Assembly: GCA_051530055.1 (NCBI GenBank)
Contig: CM121342.1
Span: 62,001 to 126,000 of the forward strand
Direction: 5' to 3'
DNA: 64,000 bases
DNA from: Neoechinorhynchus agilis
Lineage: Eukaryota; Acanthocephala
The number at the start of each line of letters is the position of its first letter. The stretch's first letter is position 1. Made by a program: the position numbers and the translations under genes. Below are positions 41,621 to 52,332 of this stretch, one piece after another. The notes under the pieces were generated by a model. That model made no database searches, had not been told where the DNA came from, and saw nothing but the letters and a program-made list of their open reading frames with translations.

Positions 41621-43227
41621 ATCGTGAACCAACCGCTAGACCTAACGTACTAACTTGAAATCCGTCGACTTTGTATTCAGCTGCTACAATGGGAATTAAG
41701 GCCTTATACTTATCTTCTTTTGCCTTCATGACTTCCTCTGTACGATCAATTCCTGACTCATAGTAAACCGCAATATAGGTAAACCACAATGTCCGCAATA
41801 AATATTTATTTGCTTCTCGTATTTTCGATTATTTAGTCTGGTTTGAATAAGTTTCTTGCTTTATCATAATATCGGTAATTTTGGCGACTAATCATGCTTC
41901 CTTCGTGTTTTCTGCTAGGCTGCCATACTAGTCTTCGTTGAACTGTATCGTGGAATTTAGTCATTGAGTTGGATGAGTACTCGCACACTTTTAACACGTG
42001 AGCGCAAGTTTCGAGCGGAGCCGTGCAATGGTGGCATTGGTTCGTTCGATTCTTGTCAAAACGATTTAGCACCGATCCGACTTCAAGCAGCTGAAATCTG
42101 AGTTTTACTTGTTCTACATGGCCAGTGTGCCTGCCTTGTCGTTTGCGAATGGATAAAAGGCGCCGGTCTACGTTTCCGCTTGAAACCGTCGATTCCCAAG
42201 ATTTGTGTACCTACAGCTTTCTACTTTTCAATTAGAAATTTGTTCAACGCGTTCTTCCGGTTCTCGCTGGTATTTCCAGGATTGTCCCGAATGATCTTCA
42301 AGTATTCATTAACCTGGCCAATTTCCTTTGCAACGTCAACGCATGGCTGAAATTTGCTAAGTACACAACTCACTGATATATTTCGTGGTAAAATGAACGG
42401 AAACTAAGAGCGCCCAATGAAAGCGGTAGAAGAAAAGCCTTCATCTGAGGCATTATTCGGTATCTGAAGTCTCTTTGGTTTGGTTCTCCACTTGACATCG
42501 ATGCGGACAAGATAAGAGAGTGGTATGTTTCAGGCCGCTGCCAGTTTCGCCAAGAATATGGGCGCGGCGTAGTCATTTATAAGATGTGCGGTTTTGGAGC
42601 GGTGGAGTCGCGCGCTTTTCATTTCCTTGAAAAAACCTGCCTACTTCGCCCATTGCTTCAGTCAACGATGTGCCTCGCCACGGTTTTGTTGTCAACGTAT
42701 CTGTAGGCATAATAGTAGCACTTTTCGCTTGATAGCGCTAATCCTTTTCCATTAAGACCATCAGTCATTGCATTGATTATAATTTGTAAGTTTTTATCAT
42801 TGTCGGCCATGAAAGGCACGTCATCTGCATAGACTAAGTGCGAAAATGAGAAATCGTTCTTCAAGTGGCACCCAAGATTGATTTCTTTTATGGCAACAAG
42901 TGTATCGTCAAGGCACATGGCAAAAAGGAAAGGGGAGAGGTGACCCCCTTGTCGAACTCTTTTGAACTTTATCGGGTTAGACAACGGTTGGTTGTTCATC
43001 CTTAACCTCGTGTGAATTGACCGGTACAGCGCCATAATGTAATTGCGAATGTACTTCAGGCAGTTTTTATTTCGAAGGGCTGCATCTAAAGCACTATGGG
43101 AAATGGAGTCGAACGCCGACGTTATATCCAATACTGCAATTGAATACTGGCATTCTATTTGTTCGACGCTGTCTCAAGACTGCTCTCAAGGTCAACAGGT
43201 TGCTGTAGCAGGCAGACGAGTCAAACG
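41621..43227 (-). mobile_element. R2-like LINE copy F: RT to endonuclease
   Basis: Minus strand: AFDSSACYSNLLTLRAVL (~43235-43180), motif A DITSAFDSISHSALD (open frame 43131-42658), motif B VRQGGHLSPFLFAMCLDD (GGH replacing the usual GDP), motif C LVYADDVPFMAD, thumb block AFLLPLSLGALSFRSF at ~42430, the knuckle CHHCTAPLETCAHVLKVC at ~42040, then a decayed endonuclease with RNLFKPD and IFIADIVVYY and a GLAVGS tail at ~41640. About six frame breaks. The altered motif B suggests the RT had already lost function. Its 5' side abuts a 28S fragment belonging to another R2 insertion. Confidence 0.82.
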
Positions 43228-43266
43228 CCATGCACGTCACTAATTAGATGACGAGGCATTTAGCTG
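43228..43266 (-). rRNA. 28S rRNA fragment: 3' flank of the classical R2 target (second example)
   Basis: On the minus strand this reads TAGCTAAATGCCTCGTCATC then TAATTAGTGACGTGCATG, the same 28S target flank as at 30148-30207, with one difference. It is cut off after ~38 bases by R2 copy F. Confidence 0.92.
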
Positions 43267-43439
43267 TTTTATTTATTTAAACACGGCCATACAACTAGTA
43301 AGATAACAATTAGGGTTTTTCGTTAGTCTAGCAGTTATCGTTGGTCTTTCGTCTGCTCTATTGGACTTCAGGTATTAGGTCGATCTCAGACTACCTCGGA
43401 GGACCAAAAGACCAGATTAATCTTTTATCCTGTTAATAT
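43267..43439 (-). mobile_element. Probable R2 3' UTR ending at the 28S junction
   Basis: AT-rich sequence lying on the R2 side of the 28S junction on the minus strand; it ends AAATAAATAAAACAGC before TAGC of 28S. It shows no coding frame. Similarity to the 3' UTR of copy D (29911-30147) is limited to the last ~25 bases (AATAAAT just before the junction). Confidence 0.5.
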
Positions 43440-44130
43440 TACTTTCTTGCCATTAACCTTTTCCTATCTTTATCCATTAAGAAATTGCTTATTGTAAAAA
43501 AGTGTGTGCATCATTGAATTCCAATCGAATTGTGTGGGAGCATTGGTCGCTGAAGTTAGGGTTAGAAGGAGATGGAAAGTAGAATACTTGTTCATTAGAT
43601 ATAAAGAACTTACCTTTATTATAAAATGAAGAGAAGAATAAGACTTTTCCCAAAAATAAGCGTGAGAGGAAAGATAAAAGAGGCTCATGAATAAGATTAT
43701 AATTTGATAAAAGTTTATGAAGCTTATAAAAACATCTAAAAAAGAAGGCAAACCTAAGTTCAGGAGGGCGACCTCTCCCTAAAAAACAGATAGAGCATCC
43801 TATGAGAGTTTTTAGAACTGGTAATATAATGTTAACATTCAAATCAAGATATTTGGCTCTATTAAGAACATATTTGATTTTTAGAAAGGTATTATTAATC
43901 GAAGAATTAATTAAAAATCTAAATGTCTTGGAAGGGAAGTCGATTCCTAGAACCCTGGTAAATTTCTTAATGTTGGAGGAGTTAAAATTGTGGTATTTAA
44001 TTAAATTATTGATTAAAACTTTCCTAGAAGAGAGCGAGTTAGTGAGGGGGATAAAAAAGGTTTTATTGGCATTGATGGTTAGATTAGCCACTTTCAACTC
44101 TGAGCTAAGGGTACTCAGAGCTGCTTGAAT
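43440..44130 (-). mobile_element. LINE-L (subfamily a) 3' terminal part
   Basis: An open frame of 202 residues (44097-43489) covers the region after RT motif C: NANKTFFIPLTNSLSSRKVL, VLGIDFPSKTFRFLINSSIN and CSICFLGRGRPPELRFAFFF. It matches the corresponding part of the LINE at 53456-58830. It is 5' truncated and not obviously broken within the frame, so it may be one of the younger copies. The 3' end lies near 43440. Confidence 0.82.
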
Positions 44131-44419
44131 GTTGCATAGCCATATCTTCCAATATACTAACCTTTCAGAGAAGATATCGGCTGCTTACTTGGCTGTTTTT
44201 TTATAATAGCGCACGGTTTTTTTTCGCATTTAGCTAAAGTCGAATTTATGGGAAGATAAGCAATATGTGTTTTTACATTTTTTCCTCGTGTTAGCTTTGC
44301 TTGTTTGTTTTCGTTTGTTTGTGTTTATACTTTTGTTGTTTTTCAATTGAAAATTGCTGTTGAGGATCGCAGCGAAAAATTGTGGTCCATAAAGTTATTG
44401 TAGACTTGAATGGACTTCG
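44131..44419 (-). mobile_element. Probable R2 3' UTR of copy H
   Basis: Non-coding sequence directly downstream (minus strand) of the R2 endonuclease end at ~44430. T-rich on the plus strand; no gene. No 28S flank was found at its far end, which meets LINE-L at ~44130. Confidence 0.4.
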
Positions 44420-45785
44420 CTGCCGTTTAAGCCATGTTTAACGCGGTCTTGTCTGATAACTTGAACACGCGTAACCTTTTCAATAGTGCCGCCGCGTATG
44501 TTCCTCTTGTTCCGACTGCCAATCCAATAGTTTTTACGTCATGTTTTTTGAAATCATGTTGGATAGCTATGTTCTCAGCGATAACTTTGTACTTATTTTC
44601 TTTTTCGGCCACAATATTCTCTACTCGGTCGTTTGTCGTTTCATGGTAGACCGCAAAATCTATTATGTTGGCGGTTTTTCTGCTGTCGGTCTATGAGAAT
44701 ACGGTTCGGTTTGTAGAGGTGACCTTGGTTATCGTGGATACGGTTCTCGGTATGAATCTCCCACCGAGAGCCCCTTAACTGAGAATTTCAAAGAATAATC
44801 CGATTAGGCAATGAATTCTATATGTTCGTCTCTACATTCAACTAAAACCGGAGCAACAGGTCTCGCGGCATCATCGCTTAATGCGGCTGTATTGCTGGCA
44901 TCCTCTGCCAGTACATCATCGGCTTCCTCGGCTGTCCTGATAGCGGCTTCGGGTTCATCTTCGGGTATTGCCTCTAGGACTAGGGAATAAGATGGCGCAT
45001 TTATCGAATTTCCATCATGGACAGGAATAGGTATATTTCTAGATCCGATCTGACTAAGTTCGAATTTAATAAAACCATAATCATTACAATTCGCATGATC
45101 CCTCCGGGCAACATTGTTTAGTTCAGTCCGTCCTGCATTGCATTGCGCAAAACTATGATCTTCAGATTTCGCTTGAGTTTGTAACACAGGGTGTGAAATG
45201 CTATAAGATTCCACTGCGGCATCCTGATTGATGTCTTCGGCCCTTTCCCGTTGTGAACAATAATTAGAGTTGATATCATACACATCATTCAATACGGCCG
45301 AAGTGTATGACGCGTTGTCACGATGGACGACCGTCTCGCACGGTTCATCGAGGAGTCCATGATGGCAATCTCGGTTTTTTCTGTGAACTTGCAAATTATT
45401 AGCAACTACCAGTGTTGTTAGTTTGATCTCTGACATACTGGGCCAGATGAGCACGTGCGCTCACACATTTTGCATATTCGTTTATACTGCAGTATCCGCG
45501 GACAAGAAAAATTCAGAACCCCGTGACACCTCCGCAAATACGATTCCAACTCGTTGTATTGGCCAGTACTAGATATAATGGGGTTACACTTGCTGCACGT
45601 CGCTTAGACGGCTTCAAGTTATTGCTGGGAACTACTGGTTTTACAGCTTCCTTTAATGGGCGACGATACTTGTCTGGATCTTTTGCTCGACACCGCCTTA
45701 CATGCAGTCCAACACCTTTTGACTCGTTGTTTTTGTACCTGTTGCAGACAGGACAATTTCAGATACTCTCTCTAATTTAGTGTGT
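44420..45785 (-). mobile_element. R2-like copy H: zinc finger and linker joined to endonuclease, RT absent
   Basis: Minus strand 45785-45460 encodes a zinc-finger block (C.VCNRYKNNESKGVGLHVRRC) and linker; 45454-44804 is an open frame of 216 residues, acidic and Ala/Ser/Asp-rich with no recognised motif, in the position of the R2 linker. At ~44790 the sequence passes directly to the endonuclease region: HDNQGHLYKPNRILI and IIDFAVYHETTNDRVENI, then KYKVIAENIAIQHDFKKHDV and KTIGLAVGTRGTYAAALLKRL (open 44612-44427). The whole Myb-RT-knuckle part (~2 kb) is missing. Either one copy lost its middle or two copies were fused. Confidence 0.75.
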
Positions 45786-46169
45786 CTTGGTTAAATGGTC
45801 GATAAAGATTTTCACTTTCGTCTTTCTAACCCACTATACTCAAATCGAGTTTGCGCAGCCGGCGCAATAGGTCTTTAGAAAAGCTTCCTCTTGGCCCAAC
45901 CACAGTTCCCAGAGTTTCAACATCATGGTGGGCAATATTGAATTCATCGGCCACTAAATTGCATATCGGAAGATATTTGGTTTCTTTTTGTCGCATTATA
46001 TCTTCCGCGCGTTTGTTGTGTGTTTCGTAATACACCGCTATGTCGAGCGTTGTGGCCCTTCGCTTTTGCGGTTTACTGGTATAATGCCCGGCTTGAACAG
46101 CCCTTCCCTGGGTCGTAATATCTGTTTTCCAGGTGCAATTCCATATCTGAGTAGGGCGTCGACAGCTCC
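45786..46169 (-). mobile_element. R2-like scrap J: endonuclease region
   Basis: An open frame of 119 residues (46185-45826) ends with LDIAVYYETHNKRAEDIMRQK and HHDVETLGTVVGPRGSFSKD, then LLRRLRKLDLSIVG. This matches the C-terminal end of the R2 endonuclease in copies D and H. The upstream KPGII motif is in a different frame, so one frameshift occurs within the catalytic block. Confidence 0.75.
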
Positions 46170-47090
46170 AACCGATGAAACTCAATCAATACCTAAAAGT
46201 AATGCGTTCCAAGTTACACGAGCCCAAGAAGAGAAATTAGTGGGTACAATTAATGAGAGACAAGTCAATGCTCCTCCTCCGTCAAAGAACGAAGAAGCGA
46301 CAGCTCAAGCAGATAAGTCTCGCGCTATACACGAAAACAATTTGCATCGAACAATTTGTATTTCTCACCGATTTCAAGAGAAAAATCTGAATTTATTTGA
46401 TGTAGTCCAACAAGTACAACTCTAGATTCCAAGCCTTAAAATCCAAGTAAGTGGTAATGAACAGTTAAAAGCGAGGAGATACAAAATCCTTTTGCTGATA
46501 AACATAAGTGTACTCGAGATCGAAATTACAAACGTAACAAGAACACATCCTGAACACACTACAAAGAGGGTACGATTCGCGAAAAACGGGCAGGTTCGTG
46601 ATATTAATGATCCAAAGGTTGAGGAGGTCCCTATAATTCCTATGGAGAAGATTTCATCTACAGAAGAGGTGCGGGAACACCGGCCAGCTAATGCGATGCA
46701 ATTTCTTCAATAGAGCATGGAGGATAATAAGATGCATCTCTGCCTGAGGAGTTTTCTGCAATGCTAGATGCAGGAACTATCAGCCATAAAGGGAGCATTT
46801 AACAAATCCTACCTCGACAGTATGAGTTGGAGATATCTCCACTACTTGAGGCGACCTACAGAGAAGCAACAAAACAAATGTAAAAGCCTCCTTGAATTCG
46901 GACTTCGACCAGTAAACATAGCTAGAGGTCCTGATCAGCTTTTTCGTGTAATGAGCACCATGCTCCATGGAAATACAACGCCAAGCCTTAAGGTTATCGA
47001 AAAAATAATTAATGTTATAAATACTCATCAAAGCGATATGCGGAAGCTCGCTCTAAGGACTGCCGATTACTAATAATAACTAATTTAATT
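46170..47090 (+). mobile_element. R2-like scrap K: linker and Myb-like region on the plus strand
   Basis: Three plus-strand frames (to 46425; 46492-46713; 46768-47073) are charged and low in complexity, then end with YLDSMSWRYLHYLRRPTEKQ, LEFGLRPVNIARGPDQLFRV and MSTMLHGNTTPSLKVIEKII. The last block aligns with GLKIIKIRRSSIQTMATIAFHVSKNPAQW of R2 copy B and the equivalent in copies C and E. It is opposite in orientation to scrap J and meets it tail to tail at ~46170. It is truncated at ~47090 before the RT. Confidence 0.6.
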
Positions 47091-47848
47091 CGTAAAGGTG
47101 ACGCCAGATATCGCACACGACGTCTAGAACCAGTTGCTCAACAGTTATAACCGGAATATTATTCAATTATGACGTTGCTGTTCCAATCCATCTCAAGGAT
47201 TTGCTGGCCCACTCCACAGAGGGAATCCACTCAAAAGGAAGTCTCGACAGAATTTGCAGAAAGACGCAGCGGAAGGTTAGGCGTTGTTCTGGGGGCCTTC
47301 CTCTGGAATAAAAGACCAGACCTGAAATAGCCCATGCGCACCATATCGTTTTACAATTCTTGGCGCTAAGTCCGATACGTGCGGCACGTCTGGCCTTAAC
47401 TCTTGCCGTTTTCAGAAGTTTTTTCATCTTTCGCATATCAGATGCTGTCGATAGGTTATTCGTGAGTGTATAACCCAAAATATCGAGTCTCTTGTATACA
47501 GGGTCGAAATCTAACCCAAAAAACTCCTTTATACACTCTCTGATATTCTTCTTGCCTATTCTAGATTTAGATTTTATTAAAAATTTCGTCTTTTTTTGGT
47601 TCAAAGAAAGACCCATTTGAGGTAGGTGCGATTTTAAAAATTCAGCACGGCAGCCAATTTCGCACGTGCTCGTATGTAATTAGATTCTTTAATGACCACA
47701 GAGAGGTCATCGGTATACATCGTTATGCCCCGACAAACGGTGCAATTTTGAATGAAAAATTGGGTTGCCAAGCAAAAGAGTATGGGTGATAACGGTGAGC
47801 CTTGTGGAACACCCTTCGATTGATAAAACATAGTCCCTGCTGGATCGT

Positions 47849-49144
47849 CTACAAAAAAAATTGTTTGCATTTTAGTATGTTGTTTACCCTCGCAATAATA
47901 TTAAAAGGAAAACTAAAAAATCTTAAAATATTTACAATGAAGGTGATGTCGATATTATCAAAGGCTTTCGATATATCAAAAGAAATGAGAATGTTTGTCG
48001 ACATAGGATTTTTATAAAAATTATCTATAATATCATTGAGCGCAGTATGAACGGATTTCCCTGGTAGGAATCCATGACATCGCTCATCAGTTAGATGATG
48101 TATACAAGAAAATTCCAAAATAGATCTCGCCAAGACACGCTCGTAAATGGATACGAAAGAATTTTGAATGGGTATGGGCCTGACATCACTAGGTGAAGAA
48201 ACAGCCTTGCCTCTCCTTTTACAAAGAAAAATTCTTTTTGAAATGTTTATCTGAGGCCATTCCTCAGGTGAAGCTGCCAAAATGTGCTCTGCTAAACCTA
48301 TGATATTAGTTTGATTTAGCACATTCGTAGCTTTAAAACATGGGGACGAGCCATTGCTGGATGGAGGATTCCTGGAACCCCACCATTGGATAAAATCGTT
48401 CCTACATTGATCAAAACGACGCGGTTTAATTTTAATAAAATTATGGCAGACCGGAATCTTACTCGCTCCATTACAATGCTCAGCGCACAGAGCGCTCAAA
48501 ACATTTTCCCACCCCGAGGTTTTAATCCAATTAGCTGCGGCCCTCTTCCAAGGACGGAATCGTTTTGGTGCAGCAACCTGCCACCAAGGAGAAGAATATG
48601 GCACAAAAGATCTAATTCTCTTACTGTCGCAGTCTAATTGAAAACGAGTTCTACAAGGCCAATAGAAAGCGGACCAAAACCTAATAGAATCCTTATCATC
48701 GAATACCTTAGCCATAAAAAGTTTCTTGCCATACATGGAAAGTAATTTTGGTATTTGAATATTCGAGCCTATGCATCTCTTGACCATTGTCAAAATTGAA
48801 TCGCTAGCTGTGGCCACAAATTCATTCAGGTCGTTAAGCTGCATAAAGGCTCCAAATGTGGTGGCCAACTTTATTGCTGCATTAAAGATGTCTATATTGA
48901 GAGCACTCAATTTAAATTTACGGCACAAGAGAGTATTACTCGCCAAAACCCATACTAGGACATCATGTCCAGCAACTCGAAAAATTGATGATTGCGAAAC
49001 GAGTTTGGGTTTAACGGGAATGTTACTTCGTGCAAGGCACAAATCTAAAAAAGAATGGGACCTGCCGTCAGAAAAGGTAGGAGCAGTAGGAATAAGAAGT
49101 TCATGTGTGTCACCTGAACGTAAAATCGCCGAAACAGAAGTCAA
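47849..49144 (-). CDS. LINE-L(b) ORF2: endonuclease end to RT motif A
   Basis: An open frame of 431 residues. Residues ~25-60 are the endonuclease C-terminal blocks (SHSFLDLCLARSN, VAGHDVLVW with the catalytic H). RT fingers start near residue 320: DVRPIPIQNSFVSIYERVL, then GFLPGKSVHTALNDIID and motif A ILISFDISKAFDNIDITF near residue 400. It continues in another frame with motifs B and C at 47870-47634. Confidence 0.82.
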   Translation of the reverse strand: MTSVSAILRSGDTHELLIPTAPTFSDGRSHSFLDLCLARSNIPVKPKLVSQSSIFRVAGHDVLVWVLASNTLLCRKFKLSALNIDIFNAAIKLATTFGAFMQLNDLNEFVATASDSILTMVKRCIGSNIQIPKLLSMYGKKLFMAKVFDDKDSIRFWSAFYWPCRTRFQLDCDSKRIRSFVPYSSPWWQVAAPKRFRPWKRAAANWIKTSGWENVLSALCAEHCNGASKIPVCHNFIKIKPRRFDQCRNDFIQWWGSRNPPSSNGSSPCFKATNVLNQTNIIGLAEHILAASPEEWPQINISKRIFLCKRRGKAVSSPSDVRPIPIQNSFVSIYERVLARSILEFSCIHHLTDERCHGFLPGKSVHTALNDIIDNFYKNPMSTNILISFDISKAFDNIDITFIVNILRFFSFPFNIIARVNNILKCKQFFL

Positions 49145-49610
49145 TTCGGGCTGCTAAAACATTTTTCATAATATCCTTATTCTGTGACAAGTGAATTTTT
49201 TTAGGTCTAATATAAAAATTCCCTAAAAGTAATTTCCTCCCCTGAAACGAATCGAAAATATAGCGTATGATAAATCTGGGGAGGTATACTCTGAAATTAG
49301 AGTTGGCTGGAGGTCCGTCCTAAAAATGGATAATAAACCTTGAGAATTGCTCAAAAAAGGCTTTGTGCAAAATAAAGAGTGTTCACTAGATAAGATATTA
49401 AAACTACTAGGAAGGTTGTTAAGGGAGTGGAGCGATTTAGTTTCTTGTACAAAAGTAATATCACATTTCTGTACTTCGGATAAAAGGCCAGGGATACCCA
49501 GAAGCCCGCCTGCGTTCCACTGCGCTATCCTCAATTCCATCGAGGCTTACCTTTGATGAGATTTTGGACTTTGTCCGCACAGACCTGAGCTTGTTCTTCG
49601 ATTATATTTC

Positions 49611-50855
49611 TCACGAGGTCCTCGTCTTCGTGCACCCTGACACAGGAGCTCGACTTCGTTTGCATGGTGATGGCGCAACACCGGTCGTTATTTGAAATTT
49701 ATTGAATTTGGTCGAGAGTGTCTCTATAAGACCATTTAACTGAGCCGCAAGTCTCCTCTCCAGCCCTTGGATGGCTGCGGTGATTCGCAGATCCACCATA
49801 TCCAAAATTTTGGATGAAAAGTCTGCGAATTTTTTCTCCAAGGTGACCTCATACGTCGGTCGAGGAATATCGACATATTTGGCAATTTGGTGGATCGGTT
49901 GTGTTTTTTCCGTCACATTGGTATTAGCATTCCGTCTTACGGGATTGTCGGATGACGACTCTAGCCTCCTCTGGGTCATTCGGGAGTCCAATGAGTTTTT
50001 ACTTTGAGATCCCTGTCGTCTCGCCCAACCAATATACTCTTTGAAGGCTGCACAGTTCTTTGAGAAGGCGCAATGTCCATCACGATTGCAGTTGGAGCAG
50101 TGACGTAACTTCCTCTCGAACTTTGAGCTGTGATGATCTTGGCCACAGAAAGCGCATCTCGTTATTTTGTACGGGCACTTTTGCTCCCAATGACCCCAAC
50201 ATTGGCAAGCGTTGCATCTCGGAAAGTGAAAGTCGTCATGGTGTGATATCTCGTTTGCTACGAATTTGACTTCCATTAATTGAAAAAACATCGTTGGGTG
50301 CATAGAGCATCCCTCCGTTCGACCTCAGCCTTCACAATTGCTTTGGGAATGCACTTACCCGTCCTCGAATTCAGGAAAAATAGAATTTTAACTCCAAATT
50401 TCTCCTCAAAAGCTCTCTTATCCGAATCATCGCTATCCGGTGAGAGTCCTGAAACCATAAAGGTTGAGTCGTAGCTCGTGTCAGTGATTGAAATTCCTGC
50501 CAAATCGCAGTTCTTCTTTGTGAAGGTTAGGTAAGCCTTGACGAAATCCGCGGTCATGAATTTGAATTTTCAGAATACCTCGAAAATAACTAAGGGAAGA
50601 GATTCGATGAGTGTCGTCTCTAAGAGATTTGAGCCATGGCGCCAAATAACGTCTGTGTAGCTCTTCTCTGGGTAAAATCGGCGTAGATTGTATTTTAATC
50701 GTATTGGGCCATTTCCTAGACGGCGCCTCCACGAAGTTTTTGTTAGTTTGTTCGCCGAGAATTTGAGCCCGGATGTCCGGAGGCACTGGGATTCTCAGAT
50801 TGTTGGATGGTCGTAACCCATCCTCCGCCGCAACAACAACAGGTTGCGAAAACAT
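49611..50855 (-). pseudogene. LINE-L(b) ORF1: nucleic-acid-binding protein with three zinc knuckles, two frame breaks
   Basis: Frames 50855-50481, 50557-50276 and 50303-49611 overlap slightly and together correspond to the single ORF1 at 57620-58777 of the related LINE. ORF1 proteins bind the element's RNA. The C-terminal frame carries the three CCHC knuckles near residues 30-85 and a coil (SSKILDMVDLRITAAIQGLE). The first frame starts MFSQPVVVAAEDGLRPSNN. Confidence 0.75.
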
Positions 50856-50949
50856 TGACGAACCGCCGATTACTTGTCACTTGGAGAGGTCACTATAATG
50901 AAGGCACATTATCGATCGTGCCGTCACGCGCCAAAATAATGTGTGTTAG

Positions 50950-52326
50950 AACGATTGAGTTAGTGTGGGTTTTAAAAATATAGTTCGATTGTGCAGGCAT
51001 AGTGGGCAGGACATGTGGCGACGAGCGGTTGAGAAAAATTGTCAAACAGCAGTAGCAACTTCTTGAACAGTTGCTCACACGGGATGGTACCGATTCCACA
51101 AAAAAGGCAAAGGAACAAGCTTCCTCCTTTCGGGTTTTTCACAGGAAAACAAGGAAAGCTGGACAGCAAACAAGCAGACACTGAACTACCATTTCGCAGC
51201 GCAGAACATCACCGATGAATCAAGCAAAAAAATTTCCTTTCTTGAGTTGGACCTCCAACATATAAACTAATAACGAGTCTGAGCGCTGGCAGAGATGTCG
51301 CCGAATACGAATTCCAAGAAATATTTCAAATGTTGGACAAACACTTCACAATTCATAAACTCGTCAAATGCTCCCAGTGTCAGGAAGTGGACTGCCGTTT
51401 AATCCGAGCTATAACCTCACTTTTTTGCCGTTTATCGAGCATTTCCCGGTTCTTAGAACTTTTTTTATTTTGGTCGCTCCTCATAACCACCGAGCAGTGA
51501 AGTAGATTTAAAATAAAACATAGTTTTGTAGTGACCATTAACGACGTCATAAGGTTCATGTTAACGTTTTCCGTGCTATGTTGCAAAAACCATTTTTGTG
51601 CGGCGACAGTAGATTTTTCGCTCTACTGATGCCAGCTACCACAACAATTGGTGACCCCGACGCTGTCGACCGTGGTTCGACAGTAGAAGCGAATAGCAAC
51701 TTGAATACCGTTTCTCTGAAGCTTCCCCAGGTGAGAGGGCAAATCGAATCCTTCACATAAGCGAGCTTGGAGACGAAAAGCCTACGGCGTTAATGGATGA
51801 GATGCTAGCGTACCTCGAAAGCAACCCACTATGTTTCTTATTCCGCGAAATATTTCTTGAACGCATGCCTGAGGAGATCCGATCTATTCTAGTTCATTAA
51901 AAAATAACCGAACCTCGTGAGCTTGCACGCGCTGCCGACAACATTTGGCAATCAAGGCAGCCTTTAGCGTCCTCAATTAAGAAAAAGATTGCGACCAGGC
52001 AAATCCTAGTAACAGTATCGGATTTCAAGGAAATGAAGATCACCTTGTAAGCGATCGGCGGATTTCAAATTGAAAGCCAACCCAAAAAACGAATTGACCG
52101 ATCATTAGTAGAGGCAATGATGATCGGTCCCTCTGTCAATAGCATCTTTCTCCTAAACGAACGCCAAACTGGACGACGGTTCATAGTCGATACTGGTGCC
52201 GAAGTCAGCGTCCTTCCAAGCACAACACTCGATGAACAGACCAAACCCTTTGGCAGAGCACTTACAGCTGCAAACGGTTCAACAATCCCAACAATGATCG
52301 AAGCCTGTTTCCTTGGAAATTTGTAA
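50950..52326 (+). mobile_element. Ty3/Gypsy fossil Gy2: gag and protease part
   Basis: The first ~45 bases may be the end of an LTR (ending GGCAGGACA), followed by GTGGCGACGAGCGG, in the position of a primer-binding site. Gag follows, with a Gln-rich start and the capsid-like block around YKLITSLSAGR; a later part has ELGDEKPTALMDEML and ERMPEEIRSIL, typical of the Gag C-terminal half. The protease at ~52170-52310 shows FIVDTGAEVSVLP with the catalytic DTG. The pol region is absent. A closely related gag start lies at 58915-59400. It is broken, with several breaks, and of moderate age. Confidence 0.8.
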
Positions 52327-52332
52327 GGATGT

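Larger units (their letters stand above)
47160..50880 (-). mobile_element. LINE-L (subfamily b), nearly full length, about six frame breaks
   Basis: A two-ORF APE-type LINE on the minus strand. ORF1 (50855-49611) is split into three frames and holds three CCHC knuckles: CNACQCWGHWEQKC, CAFCGQDHHSSKF and CSNCNRDGHCAFSKNC. ORF2 begins at 49540 with RIAQWNAGGLLGIPG and the endonuclease, then RT (49144-47849; LLISFDISKAFDNID as motif A), KGVPQGSPLSPILFCL and MYTDDLSVVIKESN (motif C, TDD rather than ADD) at 47800-47690, and the C-terminal YSRGRPPEQRL at ~47290. It resembles Jockey/I-group elements in layout. Its 5' end lies ~70 bases from a Gypsy gag fossil. Confidence 0.87.

Noticed and set aside
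50893-51181. Cys-rich minus-strand peptides (also at 58829-59132)
   Set aside because: They look secreted and are duplicated, but are antisense to the Gypsy gag start in both copies.
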